Source of the DNA: Oceanobacillus kimchii X50
Lineage (GTDB): Bacteria; Bacillota; Bacilli; Bacillales; Amphibacillaceae
Length of the DNA stretch: 64,000 nucleotides
Direction of reading: 5' to 3'
Assembly (NCBI RefSeq): GCF_000340475.1
Contig: NZ_CM001792.1
Span: 2,732,921-2,796,920, forward strand
Under the pieces are notes generated by a model. The model searched no databases and was not told the origin of the DNA. It saw only the letters and a program-made list of their open reading frames with translations. The translations under genes were made by a program, and so were the position numbers. The stretch's first letter is position 1, and the number at the start of each line of letters is the position of its first letter. This document shows, one piece after another, positions 8,746 to 18,062 of the stretch.

Positions 8746-10809
8746 ATGTCAGATAAGGATAATGAACCAGAGAAACGAAAACAAGATGACAATAAGAAAA
8801 TGGATCAATTAAAGAAATTCTATCGTGATAATACTGACAAGGTAATGACTACAGATGAAGGAGTAAAGATCTCAAATGACGAAAATACGTTAAGTGCAGG
8901 AGATAGAGGACCTCAATTATTAGAAGATTTTATCTATCGTGAAAAACTGACCCACTTCGATCGAGAGCGTATCCCAGAACGAAATGTACATGCACGTGGT
9001 TATGGTGCACATGGAGTATTTGAATGTTATGAAACTCAATCAAATCTAACGAAAGCACATTTTTTACAAGAAGCTGGTCAACAAACACCTGTATTTGTCC
9101 GCTTTTCGCAAGTAGCCGGTTCACGGGGAGCCAATGAAACATTACGTGATGTTCGTGGTTTTGCTACAAAATTTTATACCGATGAAGGAAATTTTGACTT
9201 AGTCGGAAATAATATTCCTATATTTTTTATTCAAGACGGTATCAAGTTTCCAGATTTAATTCACGCACTGAAACCTGAACCTAATAATGAAATCCCTCAA
9301 GGACAAACAGCCCATGATACGTTTTGGGATTTTATCGGTAGTAATGAAGAATCGGCAGCTATGATGATGTGGATTATGTCGGATCGAACCATTCCTAGAA
9401 GTTTCCGTACCATACAGGGTTTCGGGGTTCATACCTTCCGACTGGTTAATGCGGAAGGCAAGTCTGTCTTTTGTAAATTCCATTGGCGTCCTGTACTAGG
9501 AATACATTCATTAATTTGGAATGAAGCGCAAAAAATTGGCGGTGCTGATCCTGACTTTCACCGGAGAGATCTTTGGGAAAATATTGAGCAAGGATTTTAT
9601 CCAGAATATGAACTAGGGGTCCAGGTCATAGAAGAAGATCAAGAATTTGATTTTGATTTCGATATATTAGATGCAACAAAACTATGGCCTGAAGAAGATG
9701 TGCCCCTACAAATGATTGGAAAGATGACATTAAATAAAAATGTAGAGAATGTTTTTGCTGAGACTGAACAAGTTGCACTTCATCCCGGTAATATTGTTCC
9801 AGGGATTGACTTTACAAATGATCCTTTACTACAAGGAAGACTATTCTCATATACCGATACGCAAATTTATCGTGTAGGCACTAACTTCAAGCAGCTCCCT
9901 ATCAATCGTCCCGTTTGCCCTTTTCACAATAATCATCGCGATGGATCTCAACGTTATATTATCGATAAAGGCCAAGTAGCCTACCATCAGAATTATTTAG
10001 CTGGAAATACTCCATATACCGTACCTGGTTCTCAAGGTGGATTTGTTACGTATCCGTCTTTAGTCGAAGGGTTGAAAGTACGAAAAACTGCACCTAGTTT
10101 TCTCGATCATTTCTCACAGGCGAGACTATTTTGGAACAGTATGACGGATGTTGAAAAGAGTCATATACTTCAAGCATTTAGTTTTGAATTAGGTAAAGTG
10201 AATGTTCCTGAAGTCCGCCAACGTGTTGTTAATCTTATTGGGCATATAAGCCGGCCGCTCGCTACTGCAGTAGCAGAACAAGTTGGTGTAGAACCACCAG
10301 ATGGGAGCATAAAACAATCAGATGTCACTAAATCCTCTCCTGCTTTAAGTTTAATGAATACAAAATTTCTTCCAGATACGTTAAAAGTTGCTGTTATTGT
10401 TGGTAATGGATATGATGGAAATGCTTTAGAATCTTTATTACAATCTTTTAAAAAAGTAGAACTTAAACCATTTATTATAAGTGAGCGCTTAGGAGAAATA
10501 ACTGCGGATAATGGTGATAAATTAAATGTAGATGCCACCTTCTTAACAACTTCACCGGTTCTGTATGATGGGTTACTCGTTGTTGGAGGAGATCAAACCA
10601 GCGATCAATTCGCTTATCAGACTGGCAACTTTATTACGGAACAATTCAACCATTATAAACCAATTGGAGGCATTGAAGAAGGTGCTATATTAATTCAACA
10701 ATTAGGAATTGCTAATCGGCCAGGAGTATTCACAAGTCCAACAGGTGGAGGACAATTTACAAGGCAATTTATAGATGGAATGGCAAAACAACGGTTTTGG
10801 GATAGATAA
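8746..10809 (+). CDS. katE: Large-subunit catalase (HPII/KatE type)
   Basis: A 687-residue haem catalase, the length of B. subtilis KatE. The ATG at 8746 follows AGGAGGGG; an in-frame ATG 84 bases earlier has no such site. The distal His82 (VHARGYGAHG), the distal Asn in LVGNN (about 156) and the proximal Tyr in LFSYTDTQ are present. The last ~150 residues form the DJ-1/PfpI-like domain typical of clade 2 catalases. It removes hydrogen peroxide in the cytoplasm or spore. A GGGTAT box at 8646-8651 could be a SigB -10 element, but its -35 is poor. Confidence 0.95.
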   Translation: MSDKDNEPEKRKQDDNKKMDQLKKFYRDNTDKVMTTDEGVKISNDENTLSAGDRGPQLLEDFIYREKLTHFDRERIPERNVHARGYGAHGVFECYETQSNLTKAHFLQEAGQQTPVFVRFSQVAGSRGANETLRDVRGFATKFYTDEGNFDLVGNNIPIFFIQDGIKFPDLIHALKPEPNNEIPQGQTAHDTFWDFIGSNEESAAMMMWIMSDRTIPRSFRTIQGFGVHTFRLVNAEGKSVFCKFHWRPVLGIHSLIWNEAQKIGGADPDFHRRDLWENIEQGFYPEYELGVQVIEEDQEFDFDFDILDATKLWPEEDVPLQMIGKMTLNKNVENVFAETEQVALHPGNIVPGIDFTNDPLLQGRLFSYTDTQIYRVGTNFKQLPINRPVCPFHNNHRDGSQRYIIDKGQVAYHQNYLAGNTPYTVPGSQGGFVTYPSLVEGLKVRKTAPSFLDHFSQARLFWNSMTDVEKSHILQAFSFELGKVNVPEVRQRVVNLIGHISRPLATAVAEQVGVEPPDGSIKQSDVTKSSPALSLMNTKFLPDTLKVAVIVGNGYDGNALESLLQSFKKVELKPFIISERLGEITADNGDKLNVDATFLTTSPVLYDGLLVVGGDQTSDQFAYQTGNFITEQFNHYKPIGGIEEGAILIQQLGIANRPGVFTSPTGGGQFTRQFIDGMAKQRFWDR

Positions 10810-10834
10810 ATAAGATTAATTTACTACCACTTAA

Positions 10835-10985
10835 CTCTATTAACCACTTTTTTCGATTTCTAAAGCTATTTTGGGTTTTAGAGCTGCTCTATTAACCACT
10901 TTCACGGATTTCTAAAGCTGTTTTGGGTTTTAGAGCTGCTCTATTAACCACTTTCACGGATTTCTAAAGCTATTTTGGGATTTAG
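10835..10985. repeat. 52-bp tandem repeat, 3 copies (family A)
   Basis: Units begin with CTCTATTAACCAC at 10835, 10887 and 10939, giving an exact 52-base period. Internal landmarks are CGGATTTCTAAAG and TTTTGGGTTTTAGAGC. The array fills the space between the convergent catalase and aldo/keto reductase genes. It is related in sequence and period to the larger array at 25538-25834. Copies are directly contiguous, so this is not a CRISPR. Confidence 0.9.
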
Positions 10986-11028
10986 ATCAGTTTAATAATT
11001 AGTGATCGTACAAAATAATTAAACTTTA

Positions 11029-11856
11029 TCAATCAAAACTATCTGGGTTACTACCGGAACGATCATTTTGATTCATCGCATCAATCTGGTTCATTTCTTC
11101 TTCTGTTAAAGAAAAATCAAAGATATCCGCATTAGCTATTATTCTTTCTTTTGTAATTGATTTAGGTATCGTAATTACATCATGCTGAACATCCCAACGT
11201 AAAATGACCTGTGCTGGAGACTTAGCGTATTTCTTAGCGATCGTTTGAATAATATCCTCTTCTAGCAATTGCCCTCGCTTCAATGGAGACCAAGCTTCTA
11301 GTTGAATATTATGTTGACGACAAAATGCACGCAGTCCTTCCTGTGTTAGATGCGGATGGAATTCCACTTGATTTACTGCCGGAATAATTTCAGCATTCGC
11401 AAATAATTTTTCTAGATGTTGTACATGGAAGTTACTTACACCAATGGCTCTTACTTTACCTTCTCGGTAGAGTTCTTCCATCGCCTTCCAGGTTTCTACA
11501 AAAGTATCTTTCACTGGCCAATGAATTAAATATAAATCCAAATAATCAGTTCCTAATTTCTCTAAGCTTCTTTGAAATGCCTGTTTGGTAGAAGTATATC
11601 CTTGCTCATCATTCCATACTTTAGAAGTAAGAAAAATATCTTCACGAGGAACTCCAGAATTTTTGATTCCTTCACCTACCCCTTTTTCATTATCATAGAA
11701 TGAAGCTGTATCAATACTACGGTACCCGTTTTCTAAAGCTGTTTTCACCGCCTCTTCTGCAACCGATCCATCTTCAACTTTATACACCCCTAAACCGAAT
11801 CCTGGCATTTCTAATCCATTATTTAATGTAAATGTATCTTGTAAATGTTTAATCAT
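11029..11856 (-). CDS. Aldo/keto reductase (AKR5-like)
   Basis: A 275-residue NADPH-dependent aldo/keto reductase from the ATG at 11856, which follows GGAGG. The catalytic tetrad can be seen: Asp in SIDTASFYDNE, Tyr in the same motif, Lys in LTSKVWN and His in LYLIHWP. The C-terminal phosphate-binding IPKSITKERI is present. It resembles YvgN/YtbE-type glyoxal/methylglyoxal reductases, which detoxify carbonyls. The substrate assignment is by family only. Confidence 0.92.
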   Translation of the reverse strand: MIKHLQDTFTLNNGLEMPGFGLGVYKVEDGSVAEEAVKTALENGYRSIDTASFYDNEKGVGEGIKNSGVPREDIFLTSKVWNDEQGYTSTKQAFQRSLEKLGTDYLDLYLIHWPVKDTFVETWKAMEELYREGKVRAIGVSNFHVQHLEKLFANAEIIPAVNQVEFHPHLTQEGLRAFCRQHNIQLEAWSPLKRGQLLEEDIIQTIAKKYAKSPAQVILRWDVQHDVITIPKSITKERIIANADIFDFSLTEEEMNQIDAMNQNDRSGSNPDSFD

Positions 11857-11936
11857 GTAGCGCACCTCCATAATCTTTGTTACTACTATCATACATGAAA
11901 TACCTTTTTTTCTTAAATATATCGTCACACTATAAT

Positions 11937-12878
11937 TTAGTTTGCTTTATATAGATAGCTTCCATTGATTAACTCTTTGGTACACTCTCCTGCTATTCTT
12001 AAATATTCTAAGTGGGCAATTGTCTCACCAACAGCAAATCGGGAATCATGTACAGACAGTTTTTTTGGAAACAGTTTGTCGGTTGCTTCATAAACGGTAG
12101 TTTCTACTTTTATCTCTTCCAATAAATAGGATAGTCGATCTTCATGATGTGATTTTATTTCTTCAATTCGTTTATTGGCATCTGGGAACGGATTACCATG
12201 AGAAGGAATCACCCATTCTACTTGTAACTTTTTAATCTTTTCTAGTGAAGCTAAATAATTTTTTAATGGGTTTGCCTCACCATGAAACCAATATGAGATA
12301 TTTGGGGTAATCTTTGGTAAAATATGATCTGTTGATAAAAGGACATTTTTCTCTTGGTTATAAAAGGTTACTAATCCATCTGAATGACCTGGCGTATAAA
12401 TAATTTCATACTCATATGTACCGAACTGAATTTGTTCTCCTTCTTTTAAGTGCCCATGAACAGTTGGATACGGAGTTACATATGGATAAAAAGATGATGT
12501 GTTATCCGCTAATTGCGATGCTATTTCTTTCGGGATACCAGCTAATTTATAATTATCATTTAACTGTTGCAGAAATGGTTTTTCCCAAGAGGATAATGCT
12601 GCACGCTCATCAACCTCTGTCATCCATAAATTTGCTCCCGTTTGTTGTTGCAATCCCCCTGCATATCCAAAATGATCTGGATGATAATGAGTAATGATAA
12701 TATCGGAAACATGCTTTCCTCGAAGTTCTTCATTCCAACGTTGTACAGTTTGGTTACGATGTAGTCCTGTATCCATCACTTTCACGCCATAATCTGTTTC
12801 TCCGATAAAACAATTTACATGATTTAATCGAAATGGTAAATCTAAGGTTACTTTTTTAATTCCAAGCTGATCTAACAA
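11937..12878 (-). CDS. MBL-fold metallo-hydrolase
   Basis: A 313-residue protein. The reading frame runs open to 13097, but that extra part comes from a repeat element. The best start is TTG at 12878, six bases after AAGGAAGGG. It has the zinc motif HYHPDHFGYAGG, then YTPGHSDG and IPSHGNP, and a C-terminal winged-helix-like tail. This layout matches glyoxalase II-like/RNase-unrelated hydrolases such as LACTB2-like proteins. It lies 318 bases beyond the acyl-CoA ligase stop and may be co-transcribed as a thioester or lactone hydrolase. That function is inference. Confidence 0.83.
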   Translation of the reverse strand: MLDQLGIKKVTLDLPFRLNHVNCFIGETDYGVKVMDTGLHRNQTVQRWNEELRGKHVSDIIITHYHPDHFGYAGGLQQQTGANLWMTEVDERAALSSWEKPFLQQLNDNYKLAGIPKEIASQLADNTSSFYPYVTPYPTVHGHLKEGEQIQFGTYEYEIIYTPGHSDGLVTFYNQEKNVLLSTDHILPKITPNISYWFHGEANPLKNYLASLEKIKKLQVEWVIPSHGNPFPDANKRIEEIKSHHEDRLSYLLEEIKVETTVYEATDKLFPKKLSVHDSRFAVGETIAHLEYLRIAGECTKELINGSYLYKAN

Positions 12879-12951
12879 ACAAATCCCTTCCTTCACTAAG
12901 CTGTTGATGGATATATGAAGAAGAGATTGGGAGATGGTCAAAAAACGGATG

Positions 12952-13097
12952 ATAGCTAGAATAAGAACAAGAAATACACGGAGAATCCGCTGAGAGCAAG
13001 GCATAGGTGAAACCCCGGTAATAAGCATTCGGGGGCTCACAGCCGCCTTAGGATAAGCGCAGTATGTTTCTGAACAGGTTTTCAAATCTACTCTCAT
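12952..13097. repeat. Dispersed hairpin element, copy E2
   Basis: It shares GAATAA, AGAAATACACGGAGA, GTATGTTTCT and GGTTTTCAAATCTA blocks with the copies at 33-235 and 56811-56915, in the same orientation as the latter. It is the most diverged of the three. It sits between the MBL hydrolase start and the acyl-CoA ligase stop, and creates a spurious N-terminal reading-frame extension of the hydrolase. Confidence 0.55.
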
Positions 13098-13195
13098 CTA
13101 TTAGGTAAATACTTTTCTCCCAACCTCTATCGAACAAAAAATCTAGTTACTTAACTCTCTCCAAGTTATCAACTTTTCAGCTTCAAAACGCTACA

Positions 13196-14788
13196 TTAAT
13201 TTACTCTCTTTGCTCTCTCCCAGTATAACTCTCTTAAACGGAATTTTTGTAGCTTTCCTGTAGCTGTTTTTGGTAATTCTTCAACAAATTCAACTTTTTT
13301 TGGAGCTTTAAAGTGAGCAAGATTCTCCCGACAATACGATATGACTTCCTCTTCTATCATAGTTGAATTTGGCTGTGGAACAATAATTGCTAAAGGTACT
13401 TCTCCCCACTTTTCATCAGGAATTGCAATTACTGCTACTTCTAATACATCTGGATGTTTATAAAGAACTCCCTCCACTTCTGTAGATGAAATGTTCTCTC
13501 CACCAGAAATAATTAAATCCTTTGCTCGATCTCGAATTTCAATATAACCATCTGAATGAATGACAGCTAAATCACCCGTGTGGAACCATCCGTCTTTCAT
13601 CGCTGCATCGGTTCTTTCCACATCTTTATAATAACCTCTCATCACTACATTTCCACGAGTGACAATCTCCCCTAACTCCTCACCATTCCAGGCAACTTCT
13701 TCTCCATCTGGACGAATGACCGTTGTTTCACCATTAAACGCAAGCTCAATTCCCTGTCTCGCTTTAATGGTTGCTTGTTTATCTGTGGATTTGTCATTAA
13801 AATCTTGTTTCCATTCACAATATAAGATAAAAGGTGATGTTTCTGTTAGCCCATATACATGTATCATTTCTAAACCTAGAATATCTTGTGCTTTTTGAAT
13901 TAATGCCGCTGCAGGAGGAGATCCAGCTGTTGCCATCCTAAGTTTCGACTGTAAATTTAATTGTTTTGCTTTCGGCTCATTCACCAACATATTTACCACT
14001 GTAGGTGCCCCGCACAGCATGGTTATCTGTCGTTGTTCAAATATATCTAATATTAATGACGGGTCCACTTTGCGCAAACAAACATGCGTACCACCTGCAG
14101 CAGTTATTGCCCAAACTCCTCCCCAACCATTCGCATGAAACATCGGTAATGTGTGCAAATAGCGATCATCATGAGAAACATTAATATGATAAAGAAAGTT
14201 GGCTGCATTTATATAGTTGCTACGATGGGTTAGCATGACACCTTTTGGATTCGATGTCGTACCACTCGTATAATTAATCGTCATTAACTGATTTTCATCA
14301 ATTTCTACTACTGGTAATTCTACCTTATCATTATCATGATGTATGAACGATTCATAACGAGTCCCTTGTAAGGAAGTGTTCTCTCCATCAACTTCTACAA
14401 TAATAATTTCTTCTAAGGTCAAACTATTTTGAATATCTTCAATTGGACCAGCGAATGCCTCATCAACAATTAATAACTTAGCATCACTATGATTAATGAT
14501 ATAGTTTAAATCTTTTGCTGAGAGACGATAGTTTAATGGAACCATCACTGCTCCAATCTGACATATTCCATAGAAGCATTCCAACATATAATGTGTATTC
14601 GGAAGCATCACAGCGACATGGTCACCTTCTTTAATACCTTTATCGAGTAAACCTTTAGATAATTGATCAACTCGGCGGCCAAATTCTTTATACGTAAACG
14701 ATTTGTCTCCATCAACGATAGCTATTTTTTCCGGATAATATTTAATTGCTCTCCGTTTCCAATCTAGTGGGGTTAGTGGTGCTAGCAT
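13196..14788 (-). CDS. Acyl-CoA synthetase (AMP-forming)
   Basis: A 530-residue adenylate-forming enzyme. The ATG at 14788 is best spaced from AAGGGAG; a TTG two codons upstream is an alternative. The AMP-binding motif YTSGTTSNPKG, YGLTE and the hinge/C-domain motif GDLAVIHSDGYIEIRDR are intact. The C-terminal catalytic Lys lies in PKTATGKLQK. It activates a free carboxylic acid to its acyl-CoA with ATP. It is the last recognisable member of the leftward acyl-CoA catabolism operon. Chain-length specificity is unknown. Confidence 0.92.
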   Translation of the reverse strand: MLAPLTPLDWKRRAIKYYPEKIAIVDGDKSFTYKEFGRRVDQLSKGLLDKGIKEGDHVAVMLPNTHYMLECFYGICQIGAVMVPLNYRLSAKDLNYIINHSDAKLLIVDEAFAGPIEDIQNSLTLEEIIIVEVDGENTSLQGTRYESFIHHDNDKVELPVVEIDENQLMTINYTSGTTSNPKGVMLTHRSNYINAANFLYHINVSHDDRYLHTLPMFHANGWGGVWAITAAGGTHVCLRKVDPSLILDIFEQRQITMLCGAPTVVNMLVNEPKAKQLNLQSKLRMATAGSPPAAALIQKAQDILGLEMIHVYGLTETSPFILYCEWKQDFNDKSTDKQATIKARQGIELAFNGETTVIRPDGEEVAWNGEELGEIVTRGNVVMRGYYKDVERTDAAMKDGWFHTGDLAVIHSDGYIEIRDRAKDLIISGGENISSTEVEGVLYKHPDVLEVAVIAIPDEKWGEVPLAIIVPQPNSTMIEEEVISYCRENLAHFKAPKKVEFVEELPKTATGKLQKFRLRELYWERAKRVN

Positions 14789-14847
14789 TTGCAAACAACT
14801 CCCTTATAGTAAGATTTGTTCCATACTTCTCACTTTAAAACAGCCAA

Positions 14848-16014
14848 TTACTTTGACAACAATTCTCTACTAATGATTAGCTTCATCACTTCTGATGTAC
14901 CACCATAAATACGTTGGACTCGAGCATCCGCATAAGCCCGGGCTACAGGATACTCTAGCATATATCCATATCCTCCAAATAACTGCAGACAACGATCAAT
15001 CACTTCTCCTTGAACTTCAGTACAACTCAGTTTTGCCATACTAGCTGTAGCAGTGTCTAAATTCCCTTCTATACACCTCGTAGTACATTCATCGGCAAAA
15101 GACCGTTGGACACGTACTTTGGTTTGCAACTCAGCCAATGTAAATTGTGTATGCTGGAATTGATCAAGGGTTGTTCCGAATAACTCTCTTTCCTTCACAT
15201 AGGTAACCGTGTCAGTAAGTACACCTTCCATACAAGCAACGGCACAATTTGCAACAATTAAACGTTCACGAGGCAATTCGTTCATTAAAATGGAAAATCC
15301 TTGATTCACTTCTCCGAGAATGTCACGATCATCTAGCAGAATATCTTCAAAATATAATTCAGAGGTATCGCAAGCATGTAATCCTATTTTTTCAAGATTC
15401 TTTCCTTTGGTAAAACCATTCTTCCTTGTGTCAACGATAAATAACGATATACCTTTGGATGGTTTTACATCCAATTTCGTTTTCGCTACGACAATTGCAA
15501 AATCACAATGCTGACCGTTCGTAATAAATGTTTTCGAACCATTTAATACATATCCATTTAGTCCTTCATCAAAATTGGCTGTTGTATTTATTCGTTGAAG
15601 ATCGCTCCCCGCACCCGGCTCAGTCATTGCGATTGCACCAACTAATTCACCTGAAATCATTCTCGGCAAGTAATATTTCTTTTGTTCTTCGGTTCCATAT
15701 TGCAAGAAATAGTTTGCAAGAATCGTATCATGCACTGATAGATTTGCTGCTATCGAGCTATATCCATGTCGGCAAAACGATTCTATTATTGTTGTGGAAT
15801 AAAGAAAGCTAGCACCAAGACCTCCATATTCTTCTGGTACTTCTGCAAGTAGAAATCCTTGTTCTCCAAGCTTATTCCAAAATTCTCTTGGAACCATTCC
15901 TTTTTCTTCCCACGTGGAATAATATGGTGCGACCTCCTGTTTGCAAAAGGTCTCCACGCTACGTTTTAGCAAATCTAGTTCTGTTTGTTCCGATGAAGAA
16001 ATAGATAAATTCAT
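14848..16014 (-). CDS. Acyl-CoA dehydrogenase (IVD/LCAD-like)
   Basis: A 388-residue FAD enzyme of standard length. FAD/substrate motifs GAIAMTEPGAGSDL and the C-terminal QLFGGYGYMLEYPVARAYADAR are present. The MCAD-type catalytic Glu in IYEGT is Gly here (IYGGTSE), whereas the Glu of LPRERL in helix G matches the base of isovaleryl- and long-chain dehydrogenases. That suggests branched or long substrates. It introduces the trans-2 double bond of beta-oxidation, passing electrons to ETF. Start ATG after AAAGGAGAG, 15 bases past the crotonase gene. Confidence 0.93.
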   Translation of the reverse strand: MNLSISSSEQTELDLLKRSVETFCKQEVAPYYSTWEEKGMVPREFWNKLGEQGFLLAEVPEEYGGLGASFLYSTTIIESFCRHGYSSIAANLSVHDTILANYFLQYGTEEQKKYYLPRMISGELVGAIAMTEPGAGSDLQRINTTANFDEGLNGYVLNGSKTFITNGQHCDFAIVVAKTKLDVKPSKGISLFIVDTRKNGFTKGKNLEKIGLHACDTSELYFEDILLDDRDILGEVNQGFSILMNELPRERLIVANCAVACMEGVLTDTVTYVKERELFGTTLDQFQHTQFTLAELQTKVRVQRSFADECTTRCIEGNLDTATASMAKLSCTEVQGEVIDRCLQLFGGYGYMLEYPVARAYADARVQRIYGGTSEVMKLIISRELLSK

Positions 16015-16029
16015 TACTGTCCTCTCCTT

Positions 16030-16812
16030 TTACTTCCCTTTAAAAGCAGGTTTTCTTTTTTCAAAGAAGGCAGCAATCCCCTCTTTATTATCTTCTGACT
16101 GTAAAAGTAAGGTTTGCACAGCTAATTCCTGTAAATCATTCGTATCCTGGTTGTATTCACTAGCATGATTCACCATGTGCTTTACAAATTGATTTGCTAA
16201 CGGGGGACCATGTACAATAAATTGCGCAAATTCCGTCGCTTCTTCTAATAAATCTCCTTCTACTACCCGGTTTACTATTCCTCGCTCATAAGCTTCTTGT
16301 GCAGTTACTTGCCTCCCAGATGAAATCCACTCTTTTGCAACTGCTGTTGGTAGTTTATCAGCGAGCCCTTTTAACAGACCTAAATCTGGGATAATCCCTA
16401 CATTTGTAAAACTACAAGCAAAACTAGCATCTTTCTTTGCTACTATAAAGTCTGCCGCAATTGCAATGCTAAATCCCGCTCCTGCTGCAAATCCATGCAC
16501 GGCACTGATTACATATTTATCTAAGTCTTTCATCGTTTGGATAATTTGCAATGCTTTCTTCATATAATTCATAATTTGTGCGGAATTATTTAATGTGTGC
16601 AATACTTGTAAATCCCCACCAGCAGAGAAGCCTTTTCCTTCACCAGTTAATATTACTACCTTTACTTCAGGATCTTTCTCTGCCTGATGTAGTGCAGCTA
16701 TTAATTCTTCCGCCATTTCTATTGATAAAGCATTTCGTTTTTCTGGTCGATTCATTACTATATAAGCTATTTGATTTTCTTTTTGATAAAGAACAGCAGA
16801 CGAAATTGTCAC
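16030..16812 (-). CDS. Enoyl-CoA hydratase/isomerase family protein
   Basis: A 260-residue crotonase from a GTG start after AAAGGGG. Oxyanion-hole segments GFSAGGDL and HGFAAGAGF are intact. The second catalytic Glu (Glu161, in AKEWISSG) is kept. The first hydratase Glu position reads Phe/Thr, and the loop is GIIPDLG with Asp143, as in PaaG-type isomerases. It could be a hydratase with altered chemistry or a delta-isomerase. It lies between the NPD and acyl-CoA dehydrogenase genes with 12-15 base gaps. Confidence 0.88.
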   Translation of the reverse strand: MTISSAVLYQKENQIAYIVMNRPEKRNALSIEMAEELIAALHQAEKDPEVKVVILTGEGKGFSAGGDLQVLHTLNNSAQIMNYMKKALQIIQTMKDLDKYVISAVHGFAAGAGFSIAIAADFIVAKKDASFACSFTNVGIIPDLGLLKGLADKLPTAVAKEWISSGRQVTAQEAYERGIVNRVVEGDLLEEATEFAQFIVHGPPLANQFVKHMVNHASEYNQDTNDLQELAVQTLLLQSEDNKEGIAAFFEKRKPAFKGK

Positions 16813-16824
16813 TTTTTCACCCCT

Positions 16825-17793
16825 TTAATTTTGTTCAATAGCAATTCCCATTTTATTTTTTGCCTGTTCATATTGTTGCTGTAGTTCATCTACTACTTGT
16901 TGAATTGACTGTACTTTCGTTGTTCCTGCGACACCTTGACCAGCCCCCCAGATGTCTTTCCATGCTCTTATTGATGGATCTCCGAGCTCAGAGAAATCTA
17001 TCTTCTCTTTTTTTGGTAGTTTATTAGGGTCGAGCCCTGACTTAACTATACTAGGTATTAAATAGTTTGCTGGAATCCCACTAAATGCAGGAGTATAGAG
17101 TATATCTTTACTGGTTGCCTCAATCGTTGATTGACGATATTCTTCATTTGCTCCACTTTCTTCTGTTGCAATAAAGTGAGTACCTATATAAGCAAAATCA
17201 GCGCCTAATATTTGCGAAGCTAGCACCTGCTCTCCTTGTGAAATAGCTCCTGCTAAAGCAATCGGTCCATTAAAGAACGTCCGTACTTCTTGAATAAAAG
17301 CAAACGGATTTAACGTTCCACCATGACCACCTGCACCATTGGCAACAAGAATTAATCCGTCGCTTCCTTTTTCTAAGGCTTTTTTGGCAAATTTAAGATT
17401 GATTACATCAGAGAGTACCATTCCACCGTATGAATGAACAATTGAAACTACTGGAGATGGGTCACCTAACGATGTAATGACAATTGGAGGTTGATGTTTT
17501 TCTATCAACTTTAAATCCTCGTAAAACCGTTTATTCGATGAATGACTAATAAAATTAATCCCCCAAGGTGCTATCTTTTTATTCGGATTAACAGCTCTTT
17601 TCTCATCTAATTTTGTATTAATTTCTGTCATCCACTCATCCAAAATATCCGTAGTGCGGGCATTCAATGCTGGAAAAGTACCGATGATCCCCGCTTCACA
17701 TCCACGAATCACCATATTCGGATTTGAAATTAAAAACATCGGTGCCATCATTACCGGTAATGTCATTTGATTATTAATATCTGTTAATTGCAT
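16825..17793 (-). CDS. Nitronate monooxygenase/NPD-family flavoprotein
   Basis: A 322-residue TIM-barrel FMN protein of the 2-nitropropane dioxygenase/nitronate monooxygenase family. MAPMFLISNP at the N-terminus and the FMN phosphate segments LVANGAGGHGG and LGADFAYIGTHF are visible. Such proteins often sit in acyl-CoA operons, where they may act on toxic nitronates or as enoyl reductases; no specific substrate can be assigned. The start ATG follows AAGGGG. A 239-base repeat element separates it from the upstream ligase gene. Confidence 0.88.
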   Translation of the reverse strand: MQLTDINNQMTLPVMMAPMFLISNPNMVIRGCEAGIIGTFPALNARTTDILDEWMTEINTKLDEKRAVNPNKKIAPWGINFISHSSNKRFYEDLKLIEKHQPPIVITSLGDPSPVVSIVHSYGGMVLSDVINLKFAKKALEKGSDGLILVANGAGGHGGTLNPFAFIQEVRTFFNGPIALAGAISQGEQVLASQILGADFAYIGTHFIATEESGANEEYRQSTIEATSKDILYTPAFSGIPANYLIPSIVKSGLDPNKLPKKEKIDFSELGDPSIRAWKDIWGAGQGVAGTTKVQSIQQVVDELQQQYEQAKNKMGIAIEQN

Positions 17794-17816
17794 AATTATT
17801 TCCCCTTTTTTCTATT

Positions 17817-18055
17817 TGAGTCAATTTCATAATTGGAATGATAATAATGTTCGGATTATAGCTATAACTTGGCTTTGATTGTAATGGAAGACGGCGACTC
17901 CTGCAGGAATAGCGCGAGTCGAAGATCCACTTGAAAAGTGTTCTTCTTTTCAAGTTAGCTGAGGCCGTGCCTGCGGAAAGCGTCCGTCTGTAATGAAAAT
18001 CAAAACAGTGAACATTCGGATTTCACACAAAATATTTAATTATTAAATTGACTCA
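17817..18055. repeat. Terminal-inverted-repeat element D1 inside the acyl-CoA operon
   Basis: A 239-base element bounded by perfect 11-base inverted ends, TGAGTCAATTT and AAATTGACTCA. Inside, GATTGTAATGGAAGACGG and a diverged inverted partner (CCGTCTGTAATGAAAATC) pair imperfectly. The centre holds the hairpin ACTTGAAAA / TTTTCAAGT. The whole can fold as a long hairpin, like a MITE or structured intergenic element. It fills the gap between the NPD start and the ligase stop. A partial inverted copy is at 39872-39950. No clear target duplication was seen. Confidence 0.75.
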
Positions 18056-18062
18056 TTATTTT

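Noticed and set aside
12879..13097. N-terminal 73-residue extension of the MBL hydrolase
   Set aside because: It is read through dispersed element E2 and has no start signal, whereas TTG 12878 has a good ribosome binding site.
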